64,000 nt of DNA, taken from contig NZ_JACHGF010000002.1 in NCBI RefSeq assembly GCF_014202275.1, positions 558,001 to 622,000 of the forward strand, written 5' to 3'. The DNA is from Rhabdobacter roseus. Its GTDB lineage: Bacteria; Bacteroidota; Bacteroidia; Cytophagales; Spirosomataceae. Position numbers and translations under genes: made by a program. The notes under the pieces were generated by a model. It ran no database searches, was not told where the DNA came from, and worked only from the letters and a program-made list of their open reading frames with translations. Shown here piece by piece: positions 34,065 through 43,268 of this stretch (position 1 is its first letter; each line of letters opens with the position of its first letter).

Positions 34065-35048
34065 CTAAGCCGCCATGGCTTCCTTGTTGTACTTGGTCCG
34101 GTAGTCGACGGGCGTCATGCCGGTGCATTTGCGGAAAATATCCCGGAAGGCCTTCGTGTCGTTATAGCCCACGTCGTACATCACTTCGTTGACCGTTTTG
34201 CGGCCCGCTTCCAGCTGTTTTTTGGCCGCTTCGATCTTCACACGCTGCATGTATTCGATCACCGTGTTGCTGGTGGCTTTCTTGAACCTACGCTCAAAGC
34301 TCCGCCGCCCTACCCCAAAGCGATCGGCCAGGTCGTCTACCGTGATTTTATCCTGAAAATGCTGCTCAATAAACTCCTGGGCCTGTTTCACGGCGTCGTC
34401 GGGGTGGTCTTTTTGTCCCTGAAAAATAATAAAGGGCGACTGGCTGCTGCGGTCAATGTCGATCTCGAAGATCTTGGACGAAAGTACCGCCATTTCGCGC
34501 CCGGCAAATTTCTCGATCAGGTACAGGTTGAGGTTGAGTGACGAATAAGCCCCGCCGCTGGTATAAATGCCCTTTTCGTCGGTAATGACTTTCTCATCCA
34601 CCAGATTCACGTCCGGAAACATGCGCCGAAACTCCGCCGCCGCCATCCAGTGCGTCGCGCAGCTTTTTCCTTTGAGTAACCCGGTACTGGCCAGCAGAAA
34701 AGCGCCGATGCACAGGCTGGCTACTTCGGCCCCCTGCTTGTACTGCTGGTAGATCCACGGAAAAAACGCGCGGTTGGCCTCTACCACCGCCTGGTAGTCG
34801 CCGTGAACGGCCGGGATGATCACCAGGTCGGTTTTTTTAACCTGCGCGATCGTCACATCCGGCCGGATGCTGAACAAGCCGTTGCTGAGCTGGGCTTCCG
34901 GACTGGCCCCCACCAAGTGCACGTCAAAGAGGGGCTTTTTGCCAAAGCGCTCCAGGTACCCGTTGGCCATCGTGAACATCTTGAAGGTGGCTTCCAGGTT
35001 GCTGAGGCTGGAGTCTCCTTCCGGCAGAAGTATTGATATATGTTTCAT
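34065..35048 (-). CDS. AraC-family regulator with DJ-1/PfpI (GATase1) sensor domain
   Basis: The 327-residue product has an N-terminal GATase1-like domain (residues 1-190) with LVIIPAVHG and a nucleophile-elbow-like SLCIGAFLLAS that keeps the Cys. A C-terminal AraC DNA-binding domain spans 220-320 (DKITVDDLADRFGVGRRSFE, VNEVMYDVGYNDTKAFRDIF). Such regulators usually bind small metabolites and activate adjacent genes. The divergent gene cluster beginning at 35170 is the obvious target. The 121-bp intergenic spacer contains TACCTTTG at 35132-35139 facing that cluster. Confidence 0.93.
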   Translation of the reverse strand: MKHISILLPEGDSSLSNLEATFKMFTMANGYLERFGKKPLFDVHLVGASPEAQLSNGLFSIRPDVTIAQVKKTDLVIIPAVHGDYQAVVEANRAFFPWIYQQYKQGAEVASLCIGAFLLASTGLLKGKSCATHWMAAAEFRRMFPDVNLVDEKVITDEKGIYTSGGAYSSLNLNLYLIEKFAGREMAVLSSKIFEIDIDRSSQSPFIIFQGQKDHPDDAVKQAQEFIEQHFQDKITVDDLADRFGVGRRSFERRFKKATSNTVIEYMQRVKIEAAKKQLEAGRKTVNEVMYDVGYNDTKAFRDIFRKCTGMTPVDYRTKYNKEAMAA

Positions 35049-35169
35049 GCTCCAAAAGTAGGGATTTGAATTGTCGCGATCAACCCCTTAAAGAGTCGTA
35101 ATCACACCGCCACCAAGTGGTTATAGTAGGGTACCTTTGTCTTCATCTTTTTTATCGTAAAAGAAAAAA

Positions 35170-35730
35170 ATGAGAAAGCTAAAACTGCAGATGCAAATCA
35201 GCCTGGACGGCTTCGTGGCCGGGCCTAACGGCGAAATGGACTGGCTGGTGTGGAACTGGGACGACGCCCTGAACCAGTATGTAACCGACCTGACCGAGCC
35301 CGTCGAGACCATCGTGCTGGGCCGCAAACTGGCCGAAGGCTTTATTCCGGCCTGGAAAGCGCAAATTGACGAGCCCGGCGGACGAAAAATGGTGGAGACA
35401 CCCAAAATTGTTTTTTCAAAATCGCTGTCGCCCACCGATCCGGCTGTGGCCGATTGGGAATATGCGACACTCAACAGCGGCGACCTGGCCCAGGAAATAA
35501 CCCGGCTCAAGCAGCAGCCGGGCGGGGACATCATTGCCTACGGCGGCGCGGAGTTTGTGTCGGAGCTCATCCGGCTGAATCTCATCGACGAATACCACCT
35601 CTTGGTCAATCCTACGGGTCTGGGCCAGGGAATGGCCATTTTTCGGCATCGCGCCGACCTGCGGCTACAGCACGCGCAGGCTTTTTCGTGCGGAATCACC
35701 GCGCTATGCTACGTACCGTCAAAAACCTAA
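35170..35730 (+). CDS. Dihydrofolate-reductase-like (RibD C-terminal fold) protein
   Basis: The 186-residue product has the RibD-C/DHFR-like signature KLKLQMQISLDGFVAGPNGE, a VLGRKLAEGF block for nucleotide binding and DIIAYGGAEFVSELIRLNLI at the dinucleotide site. Members reduce pterin or other substrates using NADPH, but most are unassigned. It opens a same-strand run of small enzymes and is divergent from the GATase1-AraC regulator. The stop is 12 bp before the DinB-like gene. Confidence 0.9.
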   Translation: MRKLKLQMQISLDGFVAGPNGEMDWLVWNWDDALNQYVTDLTEPVETIVLGRKLAEGFIPAWKAQIDEPGGRKMVETPKIVFSKSLSPTDPAVADWEYATLNSGDLAQEITRLKQQPGGDIIAYGGAEFVSELIRLNLIDEYHLLVNPTGLGQGMAIFRHRADLRLQHAQAFSCGITALCYVPSKT

Positions 35731-35742
35731 ACGCCCCCCACC

Positions 35743-36246
35743 ATGCGCCACGAGCTCCTAAACCAGTTTGACGCGGTCACGTCCGAGCTGATCCAGCTCC
35801 TGGAATCGCTGGGCCCGGAAGCCCTCAACCAGGTACCTTTTGAAGGGAGCTGGACGCCCGGCCAAATCGGAGAGCATTTACTAAAATCTTACGGCGTGGC
35901 CGATACGCTGCGAGGTACCGTGCAGCCTACTCAGCGCCCGTACGATCAGAAAGCCGCGGAAATACGGGGCGTTTTTCTGGATTTTAGTACCAAAATGCAG
36001 TCGCCGCCCTTTTTGATTCCTTCTGAGGTACCACACGACCCGGAAAAACTCCTGGTCGACTTACGCCAAAAGCTGGCGGCGATTCGGGCCGTGGCCGAAA
36101 CGGAAGACCTCACCCTGACTTGCCTGGACTTCGAACTACCCGGTACGGGTACCCTTACCCGCTGGGAATGGATCGACTTTGTAACCGTGCATACCCAACG
36201 TCACGTTCATCAGCTCAAAGAGGCCCTGAAGCAGCTTTTTTCCTGA
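35743..36246 (+). CDS. DinB-like superfamily protein
   Basis: The 167-residue helical product shows a DinB/YfiT four-helix pattern with putative metal ligands: QIGEHLLKS (His in helix 2), and VTVHTQRHVHQL (two or three His in the last helix). Such proteins are thiol- or metal-dependent transferases in some lineages and stress-induced in others. It lies 12 bp behind the RibD-C-like gene in the putative AraC-controlled run. Exact reaction is unknown. Confidence 0.88.
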   Translation: MRHELLNQFDAVTSELIQLLESLGPEALNQVPFEGSWTPGQIGEHLLKSYGVADTLRGTVQPTQRPYDQKAAEIRGVFLDFSTKMQSPPFLIPSEVPHDPEKLLVDLRQKLAAIRAVAETEDLTLTCLDFELPGTGTLTRWEWIDFVTVHTQRHVHQLKEALKQLFS

Positions 36247-36312
36247 CTCAGCGCCCTGGCCACTGGTCTTACACAGGTTTTCTTTAAAAGCTTTTCTTAA
36301 ACAAAAAAAGAC

Positions 36313-36810
36313 ATGAAAAGTACCCCAACGATCCTGAATCCCACGCGCTTTGTGCCAAGCCAGAAGCCCCTCCTGGTAGCGGGGCTCAGCCAAGATTACC
36401 CATATACCGACATTGATAAAATTCCCCTCCTCTGGCAGGAGTTTGTGCCCTACCTGGGTCACATTCCGGGGCAACAGGGAGGCGTCACCTACGGCCTGTG
36501 CTTCGACCAGCAGGGCGGCGTAAAGTACCTCTGCGGCGTGGAGGTAGCCAGTACCGAGGGTCTGCCAGTAGCCTTCACCTACGAAAAACTACCGGCCTAC
36601 ACCTACGCCGTTTTTACGCACGACGGCCCGTTAAGTACCCTCTGCCACACCATCGAGGCCATCGGGAGCGTGTGGCTACCGCAGGCCGACTACGAAAAAG
36701 CCGCCGGAGCCAATTGTTTTTTTGAACGCTACGGCGAGGCCTTTGACCCCGAAACCGGCACCGGCGACCTGGAAGTATGGGTACCTGTGCAGCCCAAAAC
36801 AAGTTTATAA
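36313..36810 (+). CDS. GyrI-like small-molecule-binding protein
   Basis: The 165-residue product matches the GyrI-like/AraC effector-binding fold: LLVAGLSQDYPY, LWQEFVPYLGHIP, TYGLCFD, KYLCGVEVAS, a YAVFTHDGPLSTLCHTIEAI motif and an ERYGEAFDP end. Free-standing members bind or hydrolyse cationic drugs or act as gyrase inhibitors. It lies in the run of small enzymes after DinB, 66 bp away. No DNA-binding domain is present. Confidence 0.9.
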   Translation: MKSTPTILNPTRFVPSQKPLLVAGLSQDYPYTDIDKIPLLWQEFVPYLGHIPGQQGGVTYGLCFDQQGGVKYLCGVEVASTEGLPVAFTYEKLPAYTYAVFTHDGPLSTLCHTIEAIGSVWLPQADYEKAAGANCFFERYGEAFDPETGTGDLEVWVPVQPKTSL

Positions 36811-36829
36811 CCCTTTAACCGTAAAGCTC

Positions 36830-37192
36830 ATGACCGAAAAAGCGCAACTTATCCAACGATTCAACGAAGCCTACGCCCAGGGCGACGCCGACTACATCAT
36901 CGACCAGGTAACCGACGACATCGTCTGGACGGTCATTGGCGAGAAACCCCTACGGGGCAAGGAGGCCTTTGCCAAAGCGACCCGCGAAATGGAAGGGGGT
37001 ACCTTGAGCAGCTTCACCATTGACCACGTCATTACGCACGGCCGTACGGCCGCCGCTAACGGCTCCATGACCATGAAAGACCCCTCGGGCGAGGAAAAAG
37101 CCTACGCTTTTTGCGACATCTACGTATTCAGTGGTTTTAAGAATGCCAAGATCAAAGAAATGACGTCTTACGTGATCGAGGTGAAGCCTTAA
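36830..37192 (+). CDS. SnoaL-like (NTF2-fold) protein
   Basis: The 120-residue product from the ATG at 36830 has the NTF2-like pattern: LIQRFNEAYAQGDADYIIDQ, VTDDIVWTVIGEKPLRGKEA and a terminal strand IKEMTSYVIEV. This cone-shaped fold either binds hydrophobic ligands or catalyses isomerisation. An upstream extension in the same frame overlaps the GyrI gene and is rejected. It is the last gene of the 35.2-37.2 kb run. Confidence 0.9.
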   Translation: MTEKAQLIQRFNEAYAQGDADYIIDQVTDDIVWTVIGEKPLRGKEAFAKATREMEGGTLSSFTIDHVITHGRTAAANGSMTMKDPSGEEKAYAFCDIYVFSGFKNAKIKEMTSYVIEVKP

Positions 37193-37302
37193 CGCCCCGA
37201 AAGTACCCGACCGTTTACGAAATAGCGCCGTTAATTAGTTTAACAATCAATGCATTATAGTATGTTTAGGGAGTTTTTTGAAACACCTTATCAACAACTA
37301 TC

Positions 37303-37677
37303 ATGAGCAAACTACTTCTTAGTGCTTTGATTGCGGCCTTCTGTTGGGGCCAAGTACCCCCCACCAACGACCTGGCGAATTCGAAATGGTCGGGTACGGT
37401 ACATGCTCCCGATCCGGTAGCCTGCGTGTTTGCCTTCAGCGACAACCAGTTTGTGTGTTCCGTAGAAAATGCGGTTCTGGAAAGCATGACGTACGAAACC
37501 AAAGGGGACACGCTGAAGATCAAAAAAATAAGCGGGGGTAGTCCGTGCGGGGAAGAAGTAGGTCTTTATAAATTCAGTATCAACGACAACGTCCTGAAGC
37601 TGGACCCGATTCAAGATGCCTGCGAAGCCCGTCCGTATAGCTTCAGCCCCGACGGCTACGAAAGACTAAAAGAGTAG
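37303..37677 (+). CDS. Small secreted protein
   Basis: The 124-residue product has a short signal peptide (MSKLLLSALIAAFCWGQ), then a beta-rich domain with NSKWSGTVHAPDPVACVFAF and a late KLDPIQDACEARPYSF. Four mature Cys residues could form two disulfides. It resembles small periplasmic lipocalin-like proteins; no family is certain. It stands alone between the enzyme run and a convergent VOC gene. Confidence 0.7.
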   Translation: MSKLLLSALIAAFCWGQVPPTNDLANSKWSGTVHAPDPVACVFAFSDNQFVCSVENAVLESMTYETKGDTLKIKKISGGSPCGEEVGLYKFSINDNVLKLDPIQDACEARPYSFSPDGYERLKE

Positions 37678-37709
37678 GCACCTGGCGTCAGCGGCCCTCT
37701 TGCCCTTTT

Positions 37710-38066
37710 TTACTTCAGGTACTCGATGAGCTCAAAGCGGTTGCCAAAAGGGTCGCGAAAAAAGCAGCGCTCGCGGCCTGCAATGGGCGATGACGTGCTG
37801 ATGCCCACGCCCTGGCTCTCTAAAAACGCCCGCGCCGCCGCCAGATCGGCCACCTCAAAAGCCGGATGGCGGTCAGAATGATAAGTACCTTCCTCTTCGG
37901 TGAGGTGTAGCTCAATGTCGCCGATGCGGTACCAGGTAGCGCCGCGCGGGTGCTGGCCGGCGATCTCTTCCAGGCCCAAAGTACCTCCGTAAAAAGCCCT
38001 GGCCGCGGCTTTGGTGCCCGGCGGAATGGTGATCAGGACGTGATCGAGCCGCTTGAAGTGTATCAT
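37710..38066 (-). CDS. VOC-family (glyoxalase-like) protein
   Basis: The 118-residue single VOC domain reads FKRLDHVLITIPPG, ARAFYGGTLGLEE, WYRIGDIELHLTEE, HPAFEVADLAAARAFLE, RCFFRDPFGNRFELIEY. His8 and the Glu in the final strand, with HLT in the middle, supply the usual metal-ligand set, so a metal-dependent lyase or dioxygenase activity is possible. The neighbouring cupin gene lies upstream on the same strand, 64 bp away, with a short GCGTT repeat between them. Confidence 0.92.
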   Translation of the reverse strand: MIHFKRLDHVLITIPPGTKAAARAFYGGTLGLEEIAGQHPRGATWYRIGDIELHLTEEEGTYHSDRHPAFEVADLAAARAFLESQGVGISTSSPIAGRERCFFRDPFGNRFELIEYLK

Positions 38067-38130
38067 GATGCTGCTAAAGTACCCCTCAACGCAAGGCCCG
38101 TGGCTTTGCGTTTTTTTGCAATAATACGCG

Positions 38131-38640
38131 CTATTTCCAGATTTTCCGCAGCCCCGCTTCGGCTCCGTACAGCGGATCGGTGGTGGGCATAGGTACCTGG
38201 GCTAAGTTCTGATCCGCCTCGGGCCGGTCACCTGGTTGGCCCTTTTTCAGGTCAGGACTGAGGCCGTCGGGGTAGGCCCCTACTACCGTAAACTCGTCGG
38301 AATGCCGCAGGCACTTGTGCCCTACACCCGCCGGAATCACGATGACATCCCCCGCCTGTACCTGTACCGACGGCCCCTGCTCGCCGCCCAGCTGCAGCAA
38401 CGCCGAGCCGCTGAAGACGCCCAGCACCTCGTGGGTGTTGCTGTGGTAATGGTGAAAAGGGTACACGCCCCAGCGCCAGGAGTTGGTCCAGTGGTGCGCG
38501 GCAAAGGTATCTTCCAGCCATTCGGCGCTGCGGGTGCCCTGCGCGGCAAACGCCTGGCGGTACAGCAGCAAGGGGTACTTGCTGTTGGGAATGGTGCCGT
38601 CGTCGGGAAAGAGCAGTAGTTCGGGTTCGGTAGGTTGCAT
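38131..38640 (-). CDS. Cupin-domain protein
   Basis: The 169-residue product is a single cupin. The first motif is FHHYHSNTHEVLGVFSG (His, His and Glu metal ligands) and the second is GDVIVIPAGVGHKC (Pro and His). The YPFHHYHS start is typical of small secondary cupins, sometimes annotated as YjlB-like. The metal-binding site looks complete, but the substrate is unknown. Confidence 0.9.
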   Translation of the reverse strand: MQPTEPELLLFPDDGTIPNSKYPLLLYRQAFAAQGTRSAEWLEDTFAAHHWTNSWRWGVYPFHHYHSNTHEVLGVFSGSALLQLGGEQGPSVQVQAGDVIVIPAGVGHKCLRHSDEFTVVGAYPDGLSPDLKKGQPGDRPEADQNLAQVPMPTTDPLYGAEAGLRKIWK

Positions 38641-38964
38641 GGTTTTAGGGTTTAATCAGGCAAGTCAACGCCAGCGGGGTACTTGGATCACTTTTTTCCT
38701 GATAACTCCCCAAAGTACCCGGCTGTTTAGTCCCATAGGGTACTTTTTATCCTTGCTTATTATTAACGAAAACCTTTAAAATCCTCCACCAAGTACCTGT
38801 TCTGTTGATTGTAAAAGTATTCTAACGCGTTATTTTTGAGCCTAGAAGGTACTTTACAAAAGTAGACAATGGCTGACCGCAGCGCGGCCGGCGAAGCGAA
38901 AAGGTACTTATGGAAGAGCAGGTACTTTTTACCAACTTTACAACCCAATGCATTTTTCATACAA
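38641..38964. repeat. Spacer with seven RRGTACYY words
   Basis: This 324-bp divergent spacer between the cupin and ThuA-like genes has no gene but seven copies of the GTAC word between 38677 and 38930 (for example GGGTACTT, AAGTACCC, AGGTACTT). A frame continuing upstream from the ThuA-like gene is open here but lacks protein-like composition. Confidence 0.7.
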
Positions 38965-39783
38965 ATGAATCTAAAATTCATAGCCCTGCTCCTCAGTACC
39001 TCTCTGCCGCTGCGGGCCCAGCCCGACGCGGCGGCGTTTCGGGTCATTGCGTTTTTTACCGCCCGCCACGATGCGGCGCACGTGAGTTTTGTGTGGGAAG
39101 CCAACCGCTGGTTTGCCGAGAGGGCCCGTCAGCACGCTTTCACTTACGACACCACCAGCAACTGGAACCACCTCAACGCCGACTTCCTGGCGCGCTACCA
39201 GGTCGTTTTGTTTCTGGATACCCGGCCCGAGGTACCCGCCCAGCGCGAGGCCTTCCGGCAGTACATGGAGCGCGGCGGGGCCTGGATGGGCTTCCACTTT
39301 GCGGCCTTCGCGCTCACGCCGTCCACCTATCCGCAAAATTGGGACTGGTACCACCAGGACTTTCTGGGTTCGGGCGAGTACCGTAGCAATACCTGGCGAC
39401 CTACCTCGGCGGTACTTCGGGTCGAAAACCGGCCCCACGCCGCCACGGCGCAGCTGCCGGATACCTTTCGCGCCGCGCCCAACGAGTGGTACAGCTGGCA
39501 AAACGACCTCCGCGCCCAGCCCGACATCCAGGTCCTGCTCTCCGTCGACCCGGCCAGTTTTCCGCTGGGGACCGGGCCCAAGTCCCACGAGATTTGGCAC
39601 AGCGGCTACTACCCCGTGGCCTGGACCCACAAAAAATACCGGATGATCTACCTGAACATGGGCCATAACGACCTCGACTACGAAAACAAAACCAACCGCG
39701 CGCTGTCATCGACCTTTCAGAGCAAAAGCCAGAATCTATTCATTTTGAATAGTTTGCAATGGCTGGGGAGCGGGAAGCGGTAG
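38965..39783 (+). CDS. Secreted ThuA-like protein
   Basis: The 272-residue product from the ATG at 38965 has a signal peptide ending LRAQ. The mature part matches the ThuA (trehalose utilisation) glutamine-amidotransferase-like fold: VIAFFTARHDAAHVSFVWEA, VVLFLDTRPEVPAQREAFRQ, GAWMGFHFAAFA, a late HPVAW-like GYYPVAWTHKKY and NMGHNDLDY. Bacteroidota carry many secreted ThuA proteins in glycan-degradation contexts, mostly without a known activity. No sugar-utilisation genes are adjacent. Confidence 0.88.
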   Translation: MNLKFIALLLSTSLPLRAQPDAAAFRVIAFFTARHDAAHVSFVWEANRWFAERARQHAFTYDTTSNWNHLNADFLARYQVVLFLDTRPEVPAQREAFRQYMERGGAWMGFHFAAFALTPSTYPQNWDWYHQDFLGSGEYRSNTWRPTSAVLRVENRPHAATAQLPDTFRAAPNEWYSWQNDLRAQPDIQVLLSVDPASFPLGTGPKSHEIWHSGYYPVAWTHKKYRMIYLNMGHNDLDYENKTNRALSSTFQSKSQNLFILNSLQWLGSGKR

Positions 39784-39809
39784 GTACTTGCGGGCAGGTA
39801 CCTTTGCTT

Positions 39810-40334
39810 CTAGAGGTGCTTACCCATAAAGCGGCCCCGCCGGGAAAACAGGATGCTCAGCGAGACGAGATCACAAGCAAGCAGCACCGTGCCTTGCAGG
39901 AAGATGGAATGGCCAAACCCGCGAAAATAGTCGCCGAAGGCTTCGCTGAGGGCGGCCTTTTGTAAAAACCAATACGCAACCACCAGGTACCCCAGATCCA
40001 AACCGACATTCACCAAAAGCAGTCTTTTAAAGTGCGCGTAGCGCTCCGTAGCGGCAGCCATTGGGCGGTGATGCGCGTTTTTATACCATAAAATAATCGC
40101 CACCACCAGGTTGATACTCCCCCAGGCGGCGTTCATGTGCAGGAAATGATGGAATTGGCCTGCACTTAAAAACATGCCGCCTCCCCCAAGTAGCAGGTTG
40201 GCTACAGCCCACCCCAGCAGTACTTTAGCGTGGGTAACGATGTGCTCTTGGAGGCAGTTCGGCCCGGGGACGGTGGGTTTTTCTTGCTCTATGTTTGGCT
40301 CGGCAGGGTGCGTTGAAGATAGTTCAGGTCGCAT
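39810..40334 (-). CDS. Small multi-helix membrane protein
   Basis: The 174-residue product from the ATG at 40334 has a polar N-terminus and four hydrophobic segments (VLLGWAVANLLLGGGGMFLS, AAWGSINLVVAIILWY, LLLVNVGLDLGYLVVAYWFL, IFLQGTVLLACDLVSLSILF), with conserved-looking QFHHFLHMNAAWGSIN. It resembles the Bacteroidota family of small membrane proteins sometimes annotated DUF6992; I am not sure of that number. Function is unknown. Confidence 0.75.
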   Translation of the reverse strand: MRPELSSTHPAEPNIEQEKPTVPGPNCLQEHIVTHAKVLLGWAVANLLLGGGGMFLSAGQFHHFLHMNAAWGSINLVVAIILWYKNAHHRPMAAATERYAHFKRLLLVNVGLDLGYLVVAYWFLQKAALSEAFGDYFRGFGHSIFLQGTVLLACDLVSLSILFSRRGRFMGKHL

Positions 40335-40544
40335 GGTACTTGTGAACGGATGAATGGCTGGTGATGTGGCATAAAGGTAGCGATGCAAGTACCCTGAAAA
40401 ACTGAGGCGCATCAGCTCCCTGGTTGATTTTGGTCTTGGGAAGGCCATACTGGGGTCGTTGGGCTCCTCTTTTACCCACTCAGCTTTTAAAAGTGGGCAA
40501 AGCGAAGTACCTTAGAATATCAATAAACTCAAAACCCACAACGC

Positions 40545-41396
40545 ATGAAGCGAATCTTGGTCCCCACCGACTTCTCCCCCACGGCCGAAAAGGCGTTTCG
40601 GTACGCCCTGGAGCTGGCCGCCCAACGTGAGGGAAAGGTATATCTTTTTCACGTTTATACGCCCGTGGAAAGTCCGTTTATCGAGACCGTCGAAGTACGG
40701 CGCGAGTACAACCTGGAGCGCGAGCAAGCCCTCATGCACGACCTGCACCGGCTCCGCGACCAGCTTCAGCCCCAGTACCCGCAGGTGTCGGTAACGGTGG
40801 TGCTGGCCCGCTCGCCTTTGGTGCAAAGTACCTTGCGGTTTTGCCACGAAAACAACATCGACCTGCTCGTGATGGGTACCCAGGGAGCCAGCGGACTGAA
40901 AAAAGTACTGCTGGGCACCATCGCGGCCCGTCTGCTGGAAAAAACCGAAGTACCCCTGCTGCTGGTACCCGAAGAATTTGCGTGGAAAAAACCGCGCGAG
41001 CTGGTGATCGCCACCACGACTCCTCAGGTAGACCTAACGGCGCTCAGCACCGCCAGCCAATTGGCCGACTGCTTCGACGCCCGCCTCACGGCGGTGCACC
41101 TGGTGGCCGGAGAAGTAGAGGAACTGGAGAAAGTACAGGAGGAATTTAGCCGCCATACCCAGCAGCTTAGCTTGGAGCTGGAGGTACCTTCGCTCAGCGG
41201 CAAGGTACTTCGCAACTGGTCGATCAGCGAGGGACTGGAAACGCTACACGAGGAAGTACCGTACGATTTGCTAGTGATGGTCAAACGGAAAAAGACTTTT
41301 TTGCAGTACTTCTATCAGGAAAGCCTCACCCAACACATGGCCTACCTCACGCGCTTGCCGCTGCTGGTGATTCCACCCACACCGCTAAGTAACTAA
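40545..41396 (+). CDS. Tandem-domain universal stress protein
   Basis: The 283-residue product has two UspA domains. The first starts MKRILVPTDFSPTAEKAFRY and ends with the ATP-binding loop GTQGASGLKKVLLGTIAARL, with G-2x-G-9x-G(S/T)-like spacing. The second (from about 150) is degenerate in the loop region. Such proteins respond to energy, redox or oxygen stress. The gene converges with the lactate permease gene, and their stop codons overlap by 4 nt, so there is no room for a terminator between them. Confidence 0.93.
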   Translation: MKRILVPTDFSPTAEKAFRYALELAAQREGKVYLFHVYTPVESPFIETVEVRREYNLEREQALMHDLHRLRDQLQPQYPQVSVTVVLARSPLVQSTLRFCHENNIDLLVMGTQGASGLKKVLLGTIAARLLEKTEVPLLLVPEEFAWKKPRELVIATTTPQVDLTALSTASQLADCFDARLTAVHLVAGEVEELEKVQEEFSRHTQQLSLELEVPSLSGKVLRNWSISEGLETLHEEVPYDLLVMVKRKKTFLQYFYQESLTQHMAYLTRLPLLVIPPTPLSN

Positions 41397-42835
41397 GCGG
41401 TCAAAGTGTACAGCCCAAACGCCACTAACACGATAACCAGGTAGTACACCACCACCACGGGAATGGTACGGCGGTAAATGGCTTTGTCGGCCACCGGCTC
41501 CGGCAGGGTACTTTTTACCATCAGGATGTTTTGCAGCGACAGGGCATTCCCGATGGCACTTCCCGTATTGAGTAGCGCCGCCAAAAGGGTACTGGCCCCC
41601 CCCGCCGAGAGCAGCGATGTGCCAAACATCATGTTGCTGACGGTGGCACTGCCGGTAATGAAAGTACCCACGATCCCCAGCAGCGGGGCCAGCGCCAGCC
41701 AGGCCGTGGGCCCCAGCGTGTGGGTGAGGTAGCGCACAAAGTCGTTGACGTCGACGCCGATGAGGCGGGTAAAAAACACCAGTAAAAAAATCACGACCAG
41801 CACGTTTTTGAGCTTCGTCCAGGTACTTTGAATGCCTTTTTGGAGGGGAATGGAGCGGTTGAATAAAAACAAAAGCAGGGTCGTGAGCAGGAAAACTACC
41901 CCCGGCTGGAAGTAGGCCATGGTACGCAGGGGTACTTCCTGGTAGTACTTTTGAACCGAGGCTCCGCCCAGCAGGTACTTGGTTGGCAGCAAAAGTCCCA
42001 CAAAAACCAGGTAGGGCCAAAAGGTATTGAAAAACAAGCGTAACGCCCCCCCTCCCGGCAAGCGCAGCACGCTAAACGCCAGCAACCCCACGCCCCCCGC
42101 CAGCACCGAGCCCAGCTCCACGCCCAGCCACAGCGCCGAGCTGAACGGTACCGCGAAGCAGACGCCCGCCAGCAGCAGGCTTTTCCACTCCCGCCGGGGC
42201 GCAGGGGTACTTTTGTCGAGCCGGGCCAGAATCAGCGCCAGCAGCCAGGGAAGTACCAGGGCCGGTAGCCAATTTAACCACACAATTTGATTCACGACCT
42301 CCTGCGTGGCCGCGGGCGTCAGGTGTGCACTACCCAGCCCTACCTTCACAGGCGTACCCAGCGCCCCAAAGTTGACGGCCAGCGTATTGGCGGCCAGCGG
42401 CAATACTACCGCGCTCAGCGCCGAGAAGCCCAGGCTGAATAGCAGCGGAGCAATGAGCATGGCGGGTGTGCCAAATCCCGCCACGCCCTCCAGAAAACTA
42501 CCCAAAAACCACGCGAGCAACAACGCCACCGTGAGGCGGGAATCCTGCGCGGCCACGTACTCTTTGAGCGGCTCAAACCGCCCCGAGAGCTCCTGCACCA
42601 GAAAAAAAAGGTACGCGCCCGCAATCAGGAGCGCCAGCTCGGCGGTGATGATGGTGGCGTTCAGAAACTCGACCACAAGCTGCTGCGTAGCCAGCGTGCT
42701 GGTCATGATTTTCAGCAGCAGGTAGGTACCCAGGGCCGCCCCGATGCCGCCGATCAACGTCCGGCCCGTGATGATAAAAAGCAGCAACAAGCCCAGCGAA
42801 ATGGCCCAGGCGTAGGTCGTGAGTAGGTCAAACAT
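41393..42835 (-). CDS. lctP: L-lactate permease family transporter
   Basis: The 480-residue product has twelve or more membrane helices and the LctP/LldP family blocks SFLEGVAGFGTPAMLIAPLL and NFGALGTPVKVGLG, plus a late TFITGSATVSNMMFG. The family imports L-lactate, D-lactate or glycolate in symport with protons. It is shorter than the 550-residue E. coli LldP, as many homologues are. No lactate dehydrogenase gene is adjacent. The 4-nt overlap with the convergent uspA gene is noted above. Confidence 0.92.
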   Translation of the reverse strand: MFDLLTTYAWAISLGLLLLFIITGRTLIGGIGAALGTYLLLKIMTSTLATQQLVVEFLNATIITAELALLIAGAYLFFLVQELSGRFEPLKEYVAAQDSRLTVALLLAWFLGSFLEGVAGFGTPAMLIAPLLFSLGFSALSAVVLPLAANTLAVNFGALGTPVKVGLGSAHLTPAATQEVVNQIVWLNWLPALVLPWLLALILARLDKSTPAPRREWKSLLLAGVCFAVPFSSALWLGVELGSVLAGGVGLLAFSVLRLPGGGALRLFFNTFWPYLVFVGLLLPTKYLLGGASVQKYYQEVPLRTMAYFQPGVVFLLTTLLLFLFNRSIPLQKGIQSTWTKLKNVLVVIFLLVFFTRLIGVDVNDFVRYLTHTLGPTAWLALAPLLGIVGTFITGSATVSNMMFGTSLLSAGGASTLLAALLNTGSAIGNALSLQNILMVKSTLPEPVADKAIYRRTIPVVVVYYLVIVLVAFGLYTLTA

Positions 42836-43268
42836 AGCGTATTTGGTTCAAAGCGACTTCCCAAAAACCGACTTTAACCCCTCCGCTCACACGGAACTGA
42901 GGGACGTCTGCCGGTTACCATCAAAGGTCGGGGGCCGTTGTCTCCGCTTTTAGGTACTTTCACTTGGCAAGATACAAACATAGCCGCAGGAAAACCGCTT
43001 AAAGGTATTTTGGAAGTCGGGCTTTCGGGCCGATGCCTGGCAGGATGCGACCCCTTTGTCCTGCCTGCGCAAGCCAAGTACCGGTCCCTCCTACCCCTGC
43101 CCGTCCCATACGTCCGTTAGCGCACGTTGGTGTTCGATTCTGAACAATTTCAGGTAGCTTACTTTGGTAAAAAAGTACCTTAAAGCCTCAGAAATGGCCT
43201 TTATCATTTTTGGCCTGATTTTTTATACCGAAATAGATAAAATACTCCCGGCACTCAACTTTCAACCC
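42836..43268. other. 433-bp intergenic region without a supported gene
   Basis: The divergent spacer must carry the promoters of the permease and PadR genes. A 60-codon plus-strand frame at 42938 has a protein-like middle (GTFTWQDTNIAAGKPLKGIL) but no family and an odd Pro/Cys-rich end; it could be a decayed fragment. Confidence 0.5.

Noticed and set aside
33825-34128. Three overlapping minus-strand frames with repeated KSNANQ/KREPA blocks
   Set aside because: They are the 23-bp tandem array read in successive frames; the unit length is not a multiple of three, so the peptide pattern rotates.
39810-40448. Longer 212-codon start for the small membrane protein
   Set aside because: The first 38 residues lack any signal or membrane character and overlap the likely promoter; ATG at 40334 gives a normal N-terminus.
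42938-43120. 60-codon plus-strand frame before the PadR gene
   Set aside because: Middle part looks protein-like but there is no homology I can recognise and the end is low-complexity; kept only as a note in the spacer entry.
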